From positions 496,001 to 560,000 of the forward strand of contig NZ_JBGKBE010000001.1 of assembly GCF_041358175.1 (NCBI RefSeq): DNA of 64,000 nucleotides. The letters run 5' to 3'. Shown here in pieces: positions 34,061 through 42,032 of the stretch (position 1 is its first letter; every line of letters starts with the position of its first letter). The position numbers and the translations under genes are program-made. Origin of the DNA: Muriicola sp041358175 (lineage in GTDB: Bacteria; Bacteroidota; Bacteroidia; Flavobacteriales; Flavobacteriaceae). The notes under the pieces were generated by a model. It made no database searches. It was not told where the DNA came from and worked only from the letters and a program-made list of their open reading frames with translations.

Positions 34061-34117
34061 ACATCAAATTTTGGCAAAGATACAAGCTATTGAAGGGCTT
34101 GAAAATAGGAAAGCTGA

Positions 34118-35062
34118 TTATTTAACAGATAGAAGCCAGGCATCCTTGGATTCTGTTAGTCTAATCTGTTTTAAAGCCTCCAGGGCTTCTTTAGGATCGG
34201 CATAACTCGCAAATGCAACCTGATACAAACCAAATTTATTCTGTCCCACATAAAAAGAATTATACCCTTTGTTTTGGAGTTGCTTTATCTTTTTATTGGC
34301 GTTGCTTCTTTCTCTGAAGGCGCCTGCGATTATGTGGTGGCTTTTTCTGGTATTCTTTTTTACCTCAATCTTAAAAACAGGTAATTCCAGTGGTTTGGTA
34401 TCAAAGAAAGTCGCTTCCTGAATACTATTGGCAATAATTTCCTGCGCTTTCTGCTGGGAAACGAGTTCATTGGAAAGGGCCTGGTTGTACGTTCTGTACC
34501 CCGTAAATCCGGCAGAAATAGCCAAAAGAACGATGGCCGCATATTTTAGTAGTGGCCTGAAATTACTTTTTTCTCTTGTTTCAGGCGTGATGATAAAAGG
34601 GACTTTCTCCTCAATTTCTTCTATCTCTTCTTTTAATTGCTCTCTGAGAACAGGTTTAGACACAAAAGAGCTCAAGCCAAAGGATGATGTAAGAAAATTG
34701 GTTTGTTTTGTGGGTTGGAAAATCAATTTACCTTCCCTGGTGGGCTTAAAGGTGCCTATATTGTCAAAAACGAGTGATTCACCATTTTCCAATTGCTCTT
34801 TCCACTGTTCAACATTCTTGGCTAATTTCTGTTGGACTTCTTCAAAGGATAACTTTTCAGCTTCTGCCATATAGGAGATGAGCAGGCCATCATTGGATTG
34901 GAGCTGACGGTTAAAAGACAGCACCTTGGAAGGAGGGTAAAATGTGTGGACCGACTTGTCAATAAAGGCCGATTTAACATGGGTTAAAAAGGCACCAAAT
35001 TCTGGTACTACCACGCAATTATAACGGTAAAGAAGCTCTTCTATGTAAGCTGTTGTACTCAT
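34118..35062 (-). CDS. HU-like/CCDC81 domain protein with membrane helix and SPOR domain
   Basis: In this 314-residue protein, residues 1-120 resemble the two prokaryotic CCDC81/HU-like domains (YIEELLYRYNCVVVPEFGAF, then ESLVFDNIGTFKP). A membrane helix follows at about 174-189 (YAAIVLLAISAGFTGY), and a C-terminal SPOR domain at about 240-314 (HHIIAGAFRERSNANKKIKQ) binds denuded peptidoglycan at septa. The domain order implies a protein linking the cytoplasm with the cell wall at the division site. DNA binding is not proven for this HU subgroup. Confidence 0.82.
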   Translation of the reverse strand: MSTTAYIEELLYRYNCVVVPEFGAFLTHVKSAFIDKSVHTFYPPSKVLSFNRQLQSNDGLLISYMAEAEKLSFEEVQQKLAKNVEQWKEQLENGESLVFDNIGTFKPTREGKLIFQPTKQTNFLTSSFGLSSFVSKPVLREQLKEEIEEIEEKVPFIITPETREKSNFRPLLKYAAIVLLAISAGFTGYRTYNQALSNELVSQQKAQEIIANSIQEATFFDTKPLELPVFKIEVKKNTRKSHHIIAGAFRERSNANKKIKQLQNKGYNSFYVGQNKFGLYQVAFASYADPKEALEALKQIRLTESKDAWLLSVK

Positions 35063-35166
35063 CAACACAAAGATGAAAAAAAATAGGGCGGCTACAAAAT
35101 GGCGGATAACTTTTTATTAACATTACTTTTTCACTATTTTGTACATGAAGATATTTGTGCCGTAAG

Positions 35167-36270
35167 ATGATGAAGGAGGATATAATTTCTGTTCTAAGAC
35201 TGCAATCTATTCCCAACATAGGGGAAATTTCCGCCAGGAAACTCATTAGTCATTGCGGTAGCGCCGAAGAGGTTTTCAGGGAAAAGAAAAGTCTTTTACA
35301 CCATATTGATGGTATTGGCACCAAAGTCACCCATGAGTTATTCGATCATAAATACCTTTTAGCGGCAGAGAGGGAATATCGCTTTATAGAGGACCAAAAT
35401 ATACAAACCCATTACTTCAAAGAAACCACCTTCCCTAAATATCTCAGGCACTGCCCGGATGCTCCTCTTCTACTTTTTTCAAGAGGGTCAATTCATTTAG
35501 AAAATCAGAAGATTATTAGTATAGTCGGCACTCGTAATATGACCACGGCCGGTAGGACATTCTGCGAACATTTTATGGAAGAACTAAGGCCATTTAATCC
35601 AGTAATTGTAAGTGGCTTTGCTTATGGGGTAGATATCTGCATTCAAAATGCTGCCGTAGAATTCGGATTGCAGACCATAGGGTGCCTAGCGCATGGACTT
35701 AATCAGATGTACCCCAGGGCACATAAAAGGTATTGCGCTGAAGTAGAAAAAAATGGCGGCTTTTTTACCGAGTTCTGGAGTACCAGCAAACCGGAAAGAG
35801 TTAATTTTCTAAAGAGAAATCGAATTATTGCGGGGATTAGTCAGGCAACCATCGTTATAGAATCAGCACATAAAGGAGGCAGCCTGGTAACGGCTGATAT
35901 AGCGAATAGTTATAACCGCGATGTATTTGCCGTTCCGGGGAGACCTGGAGATATTTACAGTGAAGGCACAAATAATCTGATTAAAAGACAAAATGCTCAT
36001 CTGCTTACGTCGGCAGCTGATTTGGTCTACCACCTCAATTGGGACATAGAGGAGAGAGATAATTCGGCTATTCAAACAAAACTTTTTGTCGATTTAAACC
36101 CCGTGGAACAGTCTATTTACAATCAATTACAATTGGGGGGTAGGCAATTGTTGGATGATATTGCCATGAAAAGTAAAATACCTGTTTATAATACTGCCTC
36201 AGCTTTATTGGCAATGGAACTAAAAGGAGTTGTACGTCCGCTTCCGGGAAATTGTTTTGAAGCTATTTAA
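35167..36270 (+). CDS. dprA: DNA-processing protein DprA
   Basis: This 367-residue protein loads RecA on incoming single-stranded DNA during natural transformation. The Rossmann-like DprA core is clear: ISIVGTRNMTTAG, IVSGFAYGVDICIQ, RNRIIAGISQATIVIESAHKGGS and FAVPGRPGDIYSEGTN. An N-terminal helix-hairpin-helix region (IPNIGEISARKLISHCG) and a C-terminal winged-helix-like part flank it. ATG 35167 was chosen over TTG 35155; ATG 35170 is equally possible. Confidence 0.95.
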   Translation: MMKEDIISVLRLQSIPNIGEISARKLISHCGSAEEVFREKKSLLHHIDGIGTKVTHELFDHKYLLAAEREYRFIEDQNIQTHYFKETTFPKYLRHCPDAPLLLFSRGSIHLENQKIISIVGTRNMTTAGRTFCEHFMEELRPFNPVIVSGFAYGVDICIQNAAVEFGLQTIGCLAHGLNQMYPRAHKRYCAEVEKNGGFFTEFWSTSKPERVNFLKRNRIIAGISQATIVIESAHKGGSLVTADIANSYNRDVFAVPGRPGDIYSEGTNNLIKRQNAHLLTSAADLVYHLNWDIEERDNSAIQTKLFVDLNPVEQSIYNQLQLGGRQLLDDIAMKSKIPVYNTASALLAMELKGVVRPLPGNCFEAI

Positions 36271-36304
36271 AAGTCACCGACTCATGAGCCGGAAAGTCAT
36301 TTAA

Positions 36305-37273
36305 TCAATATCCAAGTTTATTACGGACGCGGCTTAAGACTTCTTCAGCAACATGCCCCGCTTTTTTTGCTCCCAAACTCAACAACTGGTCAATTTCCGA
36401 TTGGTTTTCCATGTAATAATTGAATTTTTTCCTGGGCTCTTCAAATCTGGAGACTATACATTCATATAGCTCCTGTTTTGCATGACCATAACCATAATTC
36501 CCTTTCGTATAATTTTCCCGCATTCTTGTGACATCGGCTTTTGGGGCCAGAAGAGCATAGAGAGCAAAAACATTATCACTTTCGGGATCCTTAGGATCTT
36601 CCAGAGGAGTACTATCTGTCTTTATCCCCATGATCTGCTTTCGAAGCTGTTTGTCTGGCAGGAAAATGTTGATGAGGTTTCCTTTACTTTTACTCATTTT
36701 TTCTCCATCTGTCCCCGGGATATACATGGTTTCTTCCTGCACCTGAGCTTCGGGAAGTACAAAAGTATCCCCTAGTTGAGCGTGAAACCGCGAAGCAACA
36801 TCACGGGTCATTTCCAGATGCTGCAGCTGATCTTTTCCCACAGGAACTATATGGGCATCATATAGCAGAATATCTGCAGCCATAAGCATGGGGTAAGTAA
36901 ACAGTCCCGCATTCACATCTTCCAGTCTGTCAGCCTTATCTTTAAAAGAATGGGCCAGCGTTAGCCGCTGATATGGAAAGAAACAACTGAGATACCAGGC
37001 CAATTCTGTGACTTGGGGCACATCACTCTGACGATAAAAAACAGTTTTATTGACATCCAGGCCGAAGGCAAGCCAGGCAGCAGCAGTCGCATAGGTATTA
37101 TTCCTGAGCTCTTCTCCATTTTTGATCTGGGTCAGCGAATGCATGTCAGCAATGAAGAGAAAGGATTCATTCTTCGGATTTTCTGCCATATTTATGGCAG
37201 GAATGATCGCCCCAAGGATATTCCCGAGATGCGGAGTACCTGTACTTTGTATACCTGTCAAGATTCTTGCCAT
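36305..37273 (-). CDS. trpS: Tryptophanyl-tRNA synthetase
   Basis: This 322-residue class I synthetase charges tRNA-Trp. The HIGH-like motif is TPHLGN (residues 13-18), and the KMSKS motif is in GEKMSKSKGN. The start at 37273 (MARILTGIQSTG) matches the family; the longer form would extend across the promoter region. Length is normal for the bacterial enzyme. Confidence 0.97.
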   Translation of the reverse strand: MARILTGIQSTGTPHLGNILGAIIPAINMAENPKNESFLFIADMHSLTQIKNGEELRNNTYATAAAWLAFGLDVNKTVFYRQSDVPQVTELAWYLSCFFPYQRLTLAHSFKDKADRLEDVNAGLFTYPMLMAADILLYDAHIVPVGKDQLQHLEMTRDVASRFHAQLGDTFVLPEAQVQEETMYIPGTDGEKMSKSKGNLINIFLPDKQLRKQIMGIKTDSTPLEDPKDPESDNVFALYALLAPKADVTRMRENYTKGNYGYGHAKQELYECIVSRFEEPRKKFNYYMENQSEIDQLLSLGAKKAGHVAEEVLSRVRNKLGY

Positions 37274-37294
37274 CCGCTGAACTTTAAAGAATGA

Positions 37295-37302
37295 CAAAAG
37301 TA
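37295..37302 (-). promoter_or_regulatory. -7 promoter element for trpS (TACTTTTG on minus strand)
   Basis: The plus strand reads CAAAAGTA, a perfect minus-strand TAnnTTTG, 21 bases before the trpS start codon. It lies back to back with the plsC element 30 bases away. Confidence 0.55.
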
Positions 37303-37332
37303 AAAGAAATACTAAAACCCTGCTAAAATTGT

Positions 37333-37340
37333 TATTTTTG
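37333..37340 (+). promoter_or_regulatory. -7 promoter element for plsC (TATTTTTG)
   Basis: This perfect TAnnTTTG ends only 5 bases before the plsC ATG at 37346. If transcription begins about 4 bases downstream of the element, the transcript would have almost no leader. Confidence 0.5.
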
Positions 37341-37345
37341 ATTTT

Positions 37346-38089
37346 ATGTTGAGGCTTTTAAAAAAAGCAGGCCAGCTTTTGTATCGCATTTGGTTTTACA
37401 TTTTGGTGGCCATCCCAATCATTGTATTCTCCCCCCTCCTGATTTTATTGTCCATCTCTGAAAAGACCTATCCCCAGTTTTTCTGGTTAGCCCGAAATAT
37501 CTGGGCAACAATAATATTGTACGGCATGGGGTGCATCCCCAAAATTAAATATGAGGAAAAGCTTGTAAAAGGGAAGAGTTATATGTTGGTGGCCAACCAC
37601 ACCAGTATGCTCGATATTATGTTAATGCTTAGGGTGAGCAGGAATCCTTTTGTCTTTGTGGGAAAGAAGGAACTGGTAAAGATTCCGATTTTCGGGTTTT
37701 TTTACAAACGTGTCTGTATCATGGTCGATCGTGAGGATAGCAAGAGTAGAATGGGGGTATATCGCAGGGCACAACGCAGACTCAATCAGGGCCTGAGTAT
37801 CTGTATTTTCCCGGAAGGAGGCGTACCGCCTGAAGAGATCGTTTTGGATGAATTTAAGGACGGGGCCTTTAAAATGGGAATTGCTCACAATATACCGATC
37901 GTTCCAATCATATTTTTTGATGCAAAAAGGCGTTTTCCTTTCACTATTTACAGGGGGGGTCCAGGATGGCTTAGAGTAAAAGTATTTCCTTTTATTAAAA
38001 CTGATGCGATGGTTGAAAAGCAAAAAGGAGAGCTAAGAGATAACGTAAGAAAACTTATGTTAGACCAACTCATGGCGGCAGCTGAATAA
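37346..38089 (+). CDS. plsC: 1-acyl-sn-glycerol-3-phosphate acyltransferase
   Basis: This 247-residue membrane enzyme adds the second acyl chain to make phosphatidic acid. It has an N-terminal membrane helix (FYILVAIPIIVFSPLLILL), the catalytic H-x4-D motif in NHTSMLD (His85, Asp90), and the substrate-binding FPEGG near residue 155. The motifs are complete. Confidence 0.94.
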   Translation: MLRLLKKAGQLLYRIWFYILVAIPIIVFSPLLILLSISEKTYPQFFWLARNIWATIILYGMGCIPKIKYEEKLVKGKSYMLVANHTSMLDIMLMLRVSRNPFVFVGKKELVKIPIFGFFYKRVCIMVDREDSKSRMGVYRRAQRRLNQGLSICIFPEGGVPPEEIVLDEFKDGAFKMGIAHNIPIVPIIFFDAKRRFPFTIYRGGPGWLRVKVFPFIKTDAMVEKQKGELRDNVRKLMLDQLMAAAE

Positions 38090-38102
38090 AAAATACCAAA
38101 TA

Positions 38103-38135
38103 GTATAAAAAAAACATCCTGTTTTGTGCAGGGTG
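38103..38135 (-). terminator. Possible terminator of the minus-strand barrel gene
   Basis: On the minus strand, CACCCTG and CAGGATG form a 7-bp stem with one mismatch around a 7-base loop, followed by a T-run. It lies in the 90-base convergent gap, so it would end the 38180-39682 transcript. Confidence 0.4.
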
Positions 38136-38179
38136 CTGAAGCGGCCACTGCGGATACAGTAACCAACCTAACCAACTTC

Positions 38180-39682
38180 TTAAAACCTGAAATTCAGGCC
38201 TGAATAAACCCCCATACTAAATGGCTGAAAATTTCCTGATGTTTCGGAAAATGTATTGAGCTGATATTTAAACATGGGTTCGAGGTTTAATTGTAATTTA
38301 TCATTAAAGCGATAAGATACACCAACGCCAAAATTCGTACTGAGATTAAGATCGTTGAGGTTATTTGCCTCCCCCATTTCGGTTAAGATACCATCAGCCT
38401 CCAGTGTAACGCTGTTATTGACCAGAAAAAGAGAACTTAGGCCGCCAATGAGATTGAGTCCGAATTTGTTATCGAGAATTTCATATGACAACTCGAGTGG
38501 CACTTCTAAATAACCAAATTCCTGAACCATTTTTCCGTTCAGGGCTGGATCAGGGCCAGCGACATCCTCTGCATTTTCAGTCGGAAGTTTACCACTTCTG
38601 GTATTGCTTCGAACAACCAGATTTCTACTACTCAGGGAATAATCTATATTGTTAATTATTCCGTTGGTATTCGCATTGAGGGAGGATGAAAACGTTACAT
38701 CCTTGGTGTCATAACCAAAATCGACTTTGTGTATGCCCGATCTTATTTTGATCTTCTTTCCCAATTCATAAGAAACATTCAGGCCATAACTCATATTTAC
38801 ATTACCCGATTTCGCATTATCCCTAAAACTGGAATGAATGGGGGATCCCTGGGCCAATGAACTAAAGAAAACAGGGGCAATTCTGGGGCCGAATTCCCAT
38901 CTGTTTTCCGATATGTCCTCTGTAATCTCTTCCTCTTGCTGCGCAATGGCCTCTAAAATAGATTGTTTTTTGTCCTCATTTAACTCTTCTGCCTTTACTT
39001 CATCTTTTTCCTTCTCGCCCCCAGTATTGCTGACAAATGAATCTTTTTCCTGACCTTGCAACTCCCCTTTTTTAACACCTGAGATCTCCGTAGCCTGATC
39101 TTCGTTGGATTGATAAGTGTCAGGATCATCGGAAACCACTACACTTTCAGACCCCATTAACTCTTTTTCCTTTTGTGTTTTTGCAATAAGCGTAGAATTG
39201 TTCTTTCTAATAGCAGATAATTCGCGCTTTTCATTTGCCCTGGAACTATTATTGATGTCAATACCTTGCATTACGCCTTTGCCTTGAGAATCAGCTTGCT
39301 GTTTAGTAGTTTCACCAGTACTTTTATCAGATGATACAACGATGGCTTTATCAGGATTATCAAAGTTGTCCGATCCTGTTAATTCAGTGTCAGATGAACT
39401 ATTTGATTCGGGCTCTGCTTCCTGTGCCCTGATATTCGATTCAGTATTGGTAATCACCTCTTCGGCATCTGGCTCTGAATCAGTACCCGGCAGGAACACA
39501 AACAAGGCAACGATCAATAATGCCGCGGCGCCTCCTAATTGCCACCAGATAGGAAGAATCCTTCGTTTCTTTTGTTTACTATCCAGGGAAGCGGAAATAT
39601 TTTCCCATACCACTTCTTCAGGAATCTGACTGTAGTCCTGAAGTTTTTCCCTGAATACCTTTTCTATATTTTTCTTTTTCAT
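38180..39682 (-). CDS. Membrane-anchored protein with outer-membrane-barrel-like C-terminus, next to ECF sigma gene
   Basis: This 500-residue protein has a short cytoplasmic N-terminus (1-42, VFREKLQDYSQIPEEVVWENI) resembling anti-sigma N-termini, and one membrane helix (43-65). A long acidic, Ser/Glu-rich linker of about 195 residues follows, then a C-terminal beta-rich domain (262-500) ending GVYSGLNFRF as outer membrane barrels do. It is directly downstream of an ECF sigma gene. The design suggests a partner spanning the inner membrane and periplasm to the outer membrane; regulation of the sigma factor is inference. Confidence 0.78.
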   Translation of the reverse strand: MKKKNIEKVFREKLQDYSQIPEEVVWENISASLDSKQKKRRILPIWWQLGGAAALLIVALFVFLPGTDSEPDAEEVITNTESNIRAQEAEPESNSSSDTELTGSDNFDNPDKAIVVSSDKSTGETTKQQADSQGKGVMQGIDINNSSRANEKRELSAIRKNNSTLIAKTQKEKELMGSESVVVSDDPDTYQSNEDQATEISGVKKGELQGQEKDSFVSNTGGEKEKDEVKAEELNEDKKQSILEAIAQQEEEITEDISENRWEFGPRIAPVFFSSLAQGSPIHSSFRDNAKSGNVNMSYGLNVSYELGKKIKIRSGIHKVDFGYDTKDVTFSSSLNANTNGIINNIDYSLSSRNLVVRSNTRSGKLPTENAEDVAGPDPALNGKMVQEFGYLEVPLELSYEILDNKFGLNLIGGLSSLFLVNNSVTLEADGILTEMGEANNLNDLNLSTNFGVGVSYRFNDKLQLNLEPMFKYQLNTFSETSGNFQPFSMGVYSGLNFRF

Positions 39683-39693
39683 GTGCCCGGGTA

Positions 39694-40224
39694 TTAAGCA
39701 ATATTGATATTTTCTTTCTTTAATTTCTCTTTCAGGATCATTTTAGCCCTTGATAAATTTGATTTGGAAGTGCCTGTAGAAGTCCCTAAAAGTTCACTGA
39801 TCTCTTTGTGCGTATATCCATCTAAAACGTAGAGGTTGAATGTTAGCCTGTATTTGTTGGGCAATTCCTGCACGTATTGGAGGAGGGTTGAGAGTTGAAC
39901 ATCCGGATAGTCATAATCGAGATCCTCTTCTTCGCTCAGATTGTCTGAGACCACGTTCATATACTGAGCCTTGCGATATTTCTGGAGTACCGTATTCACG
40001 GTAATCCTCTTTAACCAACCTTCAAAAGATCCCTTAAACTTAAATTGGTCTATTTTATCGTAGATCGTCAGAAAACTATCATGAAGGTTGTCTTCTGCTT
40101 CAGTTTTATTCCTTGAATACTTCAAACATAGTCCGTATAAGACACTGGAATACTTCCGGTAAAGCTGTTCTTGTGCCTTCCTGTCTCCTTTTTTACATTG
40201 ATTTATGAGCTTCTTTAAACTCAA
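39694..40224 (-). CDS. ECF-type RNA polymerase sigma factor
   Basis: This 176-residue sigma factor has only regions 2 and 4. Region 2 is visible as YRKYSSVLYGLCLKYSRNKTEAEDNLHDSFLTIYDKI, split here as LYRKYSSVLYGL and AEDNLHDSFLTIYD, and region 4 as LFNLYVLDGYTHKEISEL-like LDGYTHKEISELLG. The latter contains the -35 recognition helix. It lies 11 bases before the barrel-type protein gene, forming a likely sigma/partner pair. Its target genes are unknown. Confidence 0.92.
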   Translation of the reverse strand: MSLKKLINQCKKGDRKAQEQLYRKYSSVLYGLCLKYSRNKTEAEDNLHDSFLTIYDKIDQFKFKGSFEGWLKRITVNTVLQKYRKAQYMNVVSDNLSEEEDLDYDYPDVQLSTLLQYVQELPNKYRLTFNLYVLDGYTHKEISELLGTSTGTSKSNLSRAKMILKEKLKKENINIA

Positions 40225-40264
40225 AATGCTGGTTAGATTTAGATCTTCAATTCCCAGAAAACCA

Positions 40265-40684
40265 TTAATTCACGGGCACTTCTATCTCAAGGTACTGTTG
40301 TTCGCCATTCTCATTCTCTCCACTCCAGAACCTGAATAAATAGGTATCATCGTAAAGACAAATAAAATTGAAAGTAGCTTCAAGCTCTTCAATTGCCTGA
40401 GTACAGGGATCCTCATAGAATTCCGTACCAATGGCTACTACATTACGGGTGGTGGTCGCTTCTTTTGTGATGTCAAATCCTTCAAAAAAAACACATCCAC
40501 TTGGCCGCAGATACCTTACCCTGATCTCGTAAGTTTCATTCAGTTCAAAAGATTGAGGAAGATCAGCACTTACTATTTGGAGAGGGATAAAATTAAAATT
40601 GACGCTGTCATCTTCAAGTTTACAGGACTGGAAGACTAAGGCAAGGAAAAAAAGAATCAGAAATGTGAATTTCTTATAGCTCAT
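40265..40684 (-). CDS. Hypothetical lipoprotein upstream of the sigma factor
   Basis: This 139-residue protein has a signal peptide and lipobox (FQSC, Cys21) and a short beta-rich mature part with four further cysteines (such as PSGCVFFEG and EDPCTQAIEE) that could pair. No domain is recognised. It is 40 bases before the ECF sigma gene on the same strand, so it may be co-transcribed and might be an envelope sensor or client (inference). Confidence 0.7.
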   Translation of the reverse strand: MSYKKFTFLILFFLALVFQSCKLEDDSVNFNFIPLQIVSADLPQSFELNETYEIRVRYLRPSGCVFFEGFDITKEATTTRNVVAIGTEFYEDPCTQAIEELEATFNFICLYDDTYLFRFWSGENENGEQQYLEIEVPVN

Positions 40685-40753
40685 CTCAACACAAGTTTTT
40701 CTTTAAGATGAAAATAAGTAAGAAGGGTTGCTTTATGCAGCTAATGAAGGTGT

Positions 40754-41761
40754 TTATACCTTAATTGCGGTTATCGCATCTTTGATCTTAACTTCTAGCT
40801 CCTCCAGCAATTCAGGATTGTCTAGTAGAAGAGTCTTAACTGCATCTCTACCCTGTCCGAGCTTTGTATCACCATAACTGAACCAGGAACCACTTTTCTT
40901 TATGATTTCAAATTCAACTCCCAGATCGAGGATTTCTCCCACTTTTGAAATCCCTTCCCCGTACATAATATCGAATTCGGCAGTTTTAAAAGGTGGAGCT
41001 ACTTTATTTTTTACCACTTTTACTCTTGTTTTATTTCCCTGTACGTTGCCATCAGTGTCTTTTATCTGAGTGGATCTCCTGATATCGAGACGCACAGAAG
41101 CATAAAATTTGAGGGCATTACCTCCGGTGGTCGTTTCCGGGTTTCCGAACATTACGCCTATTTTTTCGCGCAACTGGTTGATAAATACCACGGTACAATG
41201 GGTTTTACTGATGGAGGCCGTAAGCTTCCTCAGTGCCTGCGACATCAGTCGGGCATGTAATCCCATTTTTGAGTCGCCCATTTCCCCTTCAATTTCACTT
41301 TTTGGTGTCAGGGCAGCGACAGAATCAATAATCACTATATCAATAGCCCCAGAACGGATAAGATTATCGGCTATTTCAAGGGCTTGCTCTCCGTGATCTG
41401 GTTGTGAAATAATCAGATTATCAATATCAACTCCTAACTTCTGAGCGTAAAACCTGTCAAACGCATGTTCTGCATCAATAAAGGCAGCGATACCTCCGTT
41501 TTTCTGGGCTTCAGCAATGGCGTGAAGGGTAAGGGTAGTTTTTCCAGAAGATTCAGGACCATAGATTTCTATTACTCTTCCCCGGGGATATCCTCCCACC
41601 CCTAGGGCAATGTCGAGACCGAGAGAACCCGAAGGTATAACTTCAACATCGGCAACCACAGTATCTCCCATCTTCATTACCGCCCCTTTTCCATAGGTTT
41701 TATCTAACTTATCCAGGGTTAATTTCAGGGCTTTCAACTTCGCTTCTTTCTCACTACTCAT
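40754..41761 (-). CDS. recA: Recombinase RecA
   Basis: This 335-residue recombinase coats single-stranded DNA and drives strand exchange. It has Walker A GPESSGKT at residues 68-75, Walker B VIIDSVAAL, loop L1/L2 regions (GEMGDSKMGLHARLM and FGNPETTTGGNALKFYAS) and the conserved FINQLREKIGVMFG. The upstream region on the minus strand holds TATTTTAG with a TTG about 20 bases away, a likely promoter. Confidence 0.98.
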   Translation of the reverse strand: MSSEKEAKLKALKLTLDKLDKTYGKGAVMKMGDTVVADVEVIPSGSLGLDIALGVGGYPRGRVIEIYGPESSGKTTLTLHAIAEAQKNGGIAAFIDAEHAFDRFYAQKLGVDIDNLIISQPDHGEQALEIADNLIRSGAIDIVIIDSVAALTPKSEIEGEMGDSKMGLHARLMSQALRKLTASISKTHCTVVFINQLREKIGVMFGNPETTTGGNALKFYASVRLDIRRSTQIKDTDGNVQGNKTRVKVVKNKVAPPFKTAEFDIMYGEGISKVGEILDLGVEFEIIKKSGSWFSYGDTKLGQGRDAVKTLLLDNPELLEELEVKIKDAITAIKV

Positions 41762-41937
41762 GTCTTCTCTTTCTTTATATTTTAAGGAAGACTAAAATAC
41801 CACTTCTTTTTGCATATCACAATCACAAAAGCAACCTTTTTATTATTTCGTCATCTTGTCTAAAAACATTTCTATTTGTTGTTCACTTTACTGGTATTAT
41901 CCTCTATGGAAAAGAAAATTTCCTTAAAGTGATCCCT

Positions 41938-41965
41938 AAGGGCCTTGATTTTCAGGGCCCTTTTT
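41938..41965 (+). terminator. Terminator-like hairpin before trhO
   Basis: AAGGGCC (41938-41944) pairs perfectly with GGCCCTT (41956-41962) around an 11-base loop, and a T-run follows (41961-41965). No annotated plus-strand gene ends here, as recA upstream runs the other way. It may end a small RNA or antisense transcript, or insulate the trhO promoter. Confidence 0.7.
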
Positions 41966-41966
41966 G

Positions 41967-41996
41967 TTTGATGGGCGGTGAAAAATTGTATTTTTG
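41967..41996 (+). promoter_or_regulatory. Promoter of trhO (TTTG - 18 bases - TATTTTTG)
   Basis: This is one of two promoters in the window with both Bacteroidota elements: -33 TTTG at 41967-41970 and -7 TATTTTTG at 41989-41996. It lies 36 bases before the trhO ATG. The -33 box begins two bases after the T-run of the hairpin upstream. Confidence 0.75.
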
Positions 41997-42032
41997 CTTT
42001 TTAATTTTCATTCAACTTAATCGCGGTATAGC

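Noticed and set aside
36271..36304. CTCATGAG-centred palindrome between dprA and trpS as a bidirectional terminator
   Set aside because: The stem is short and has no loop or T-run on either strand.
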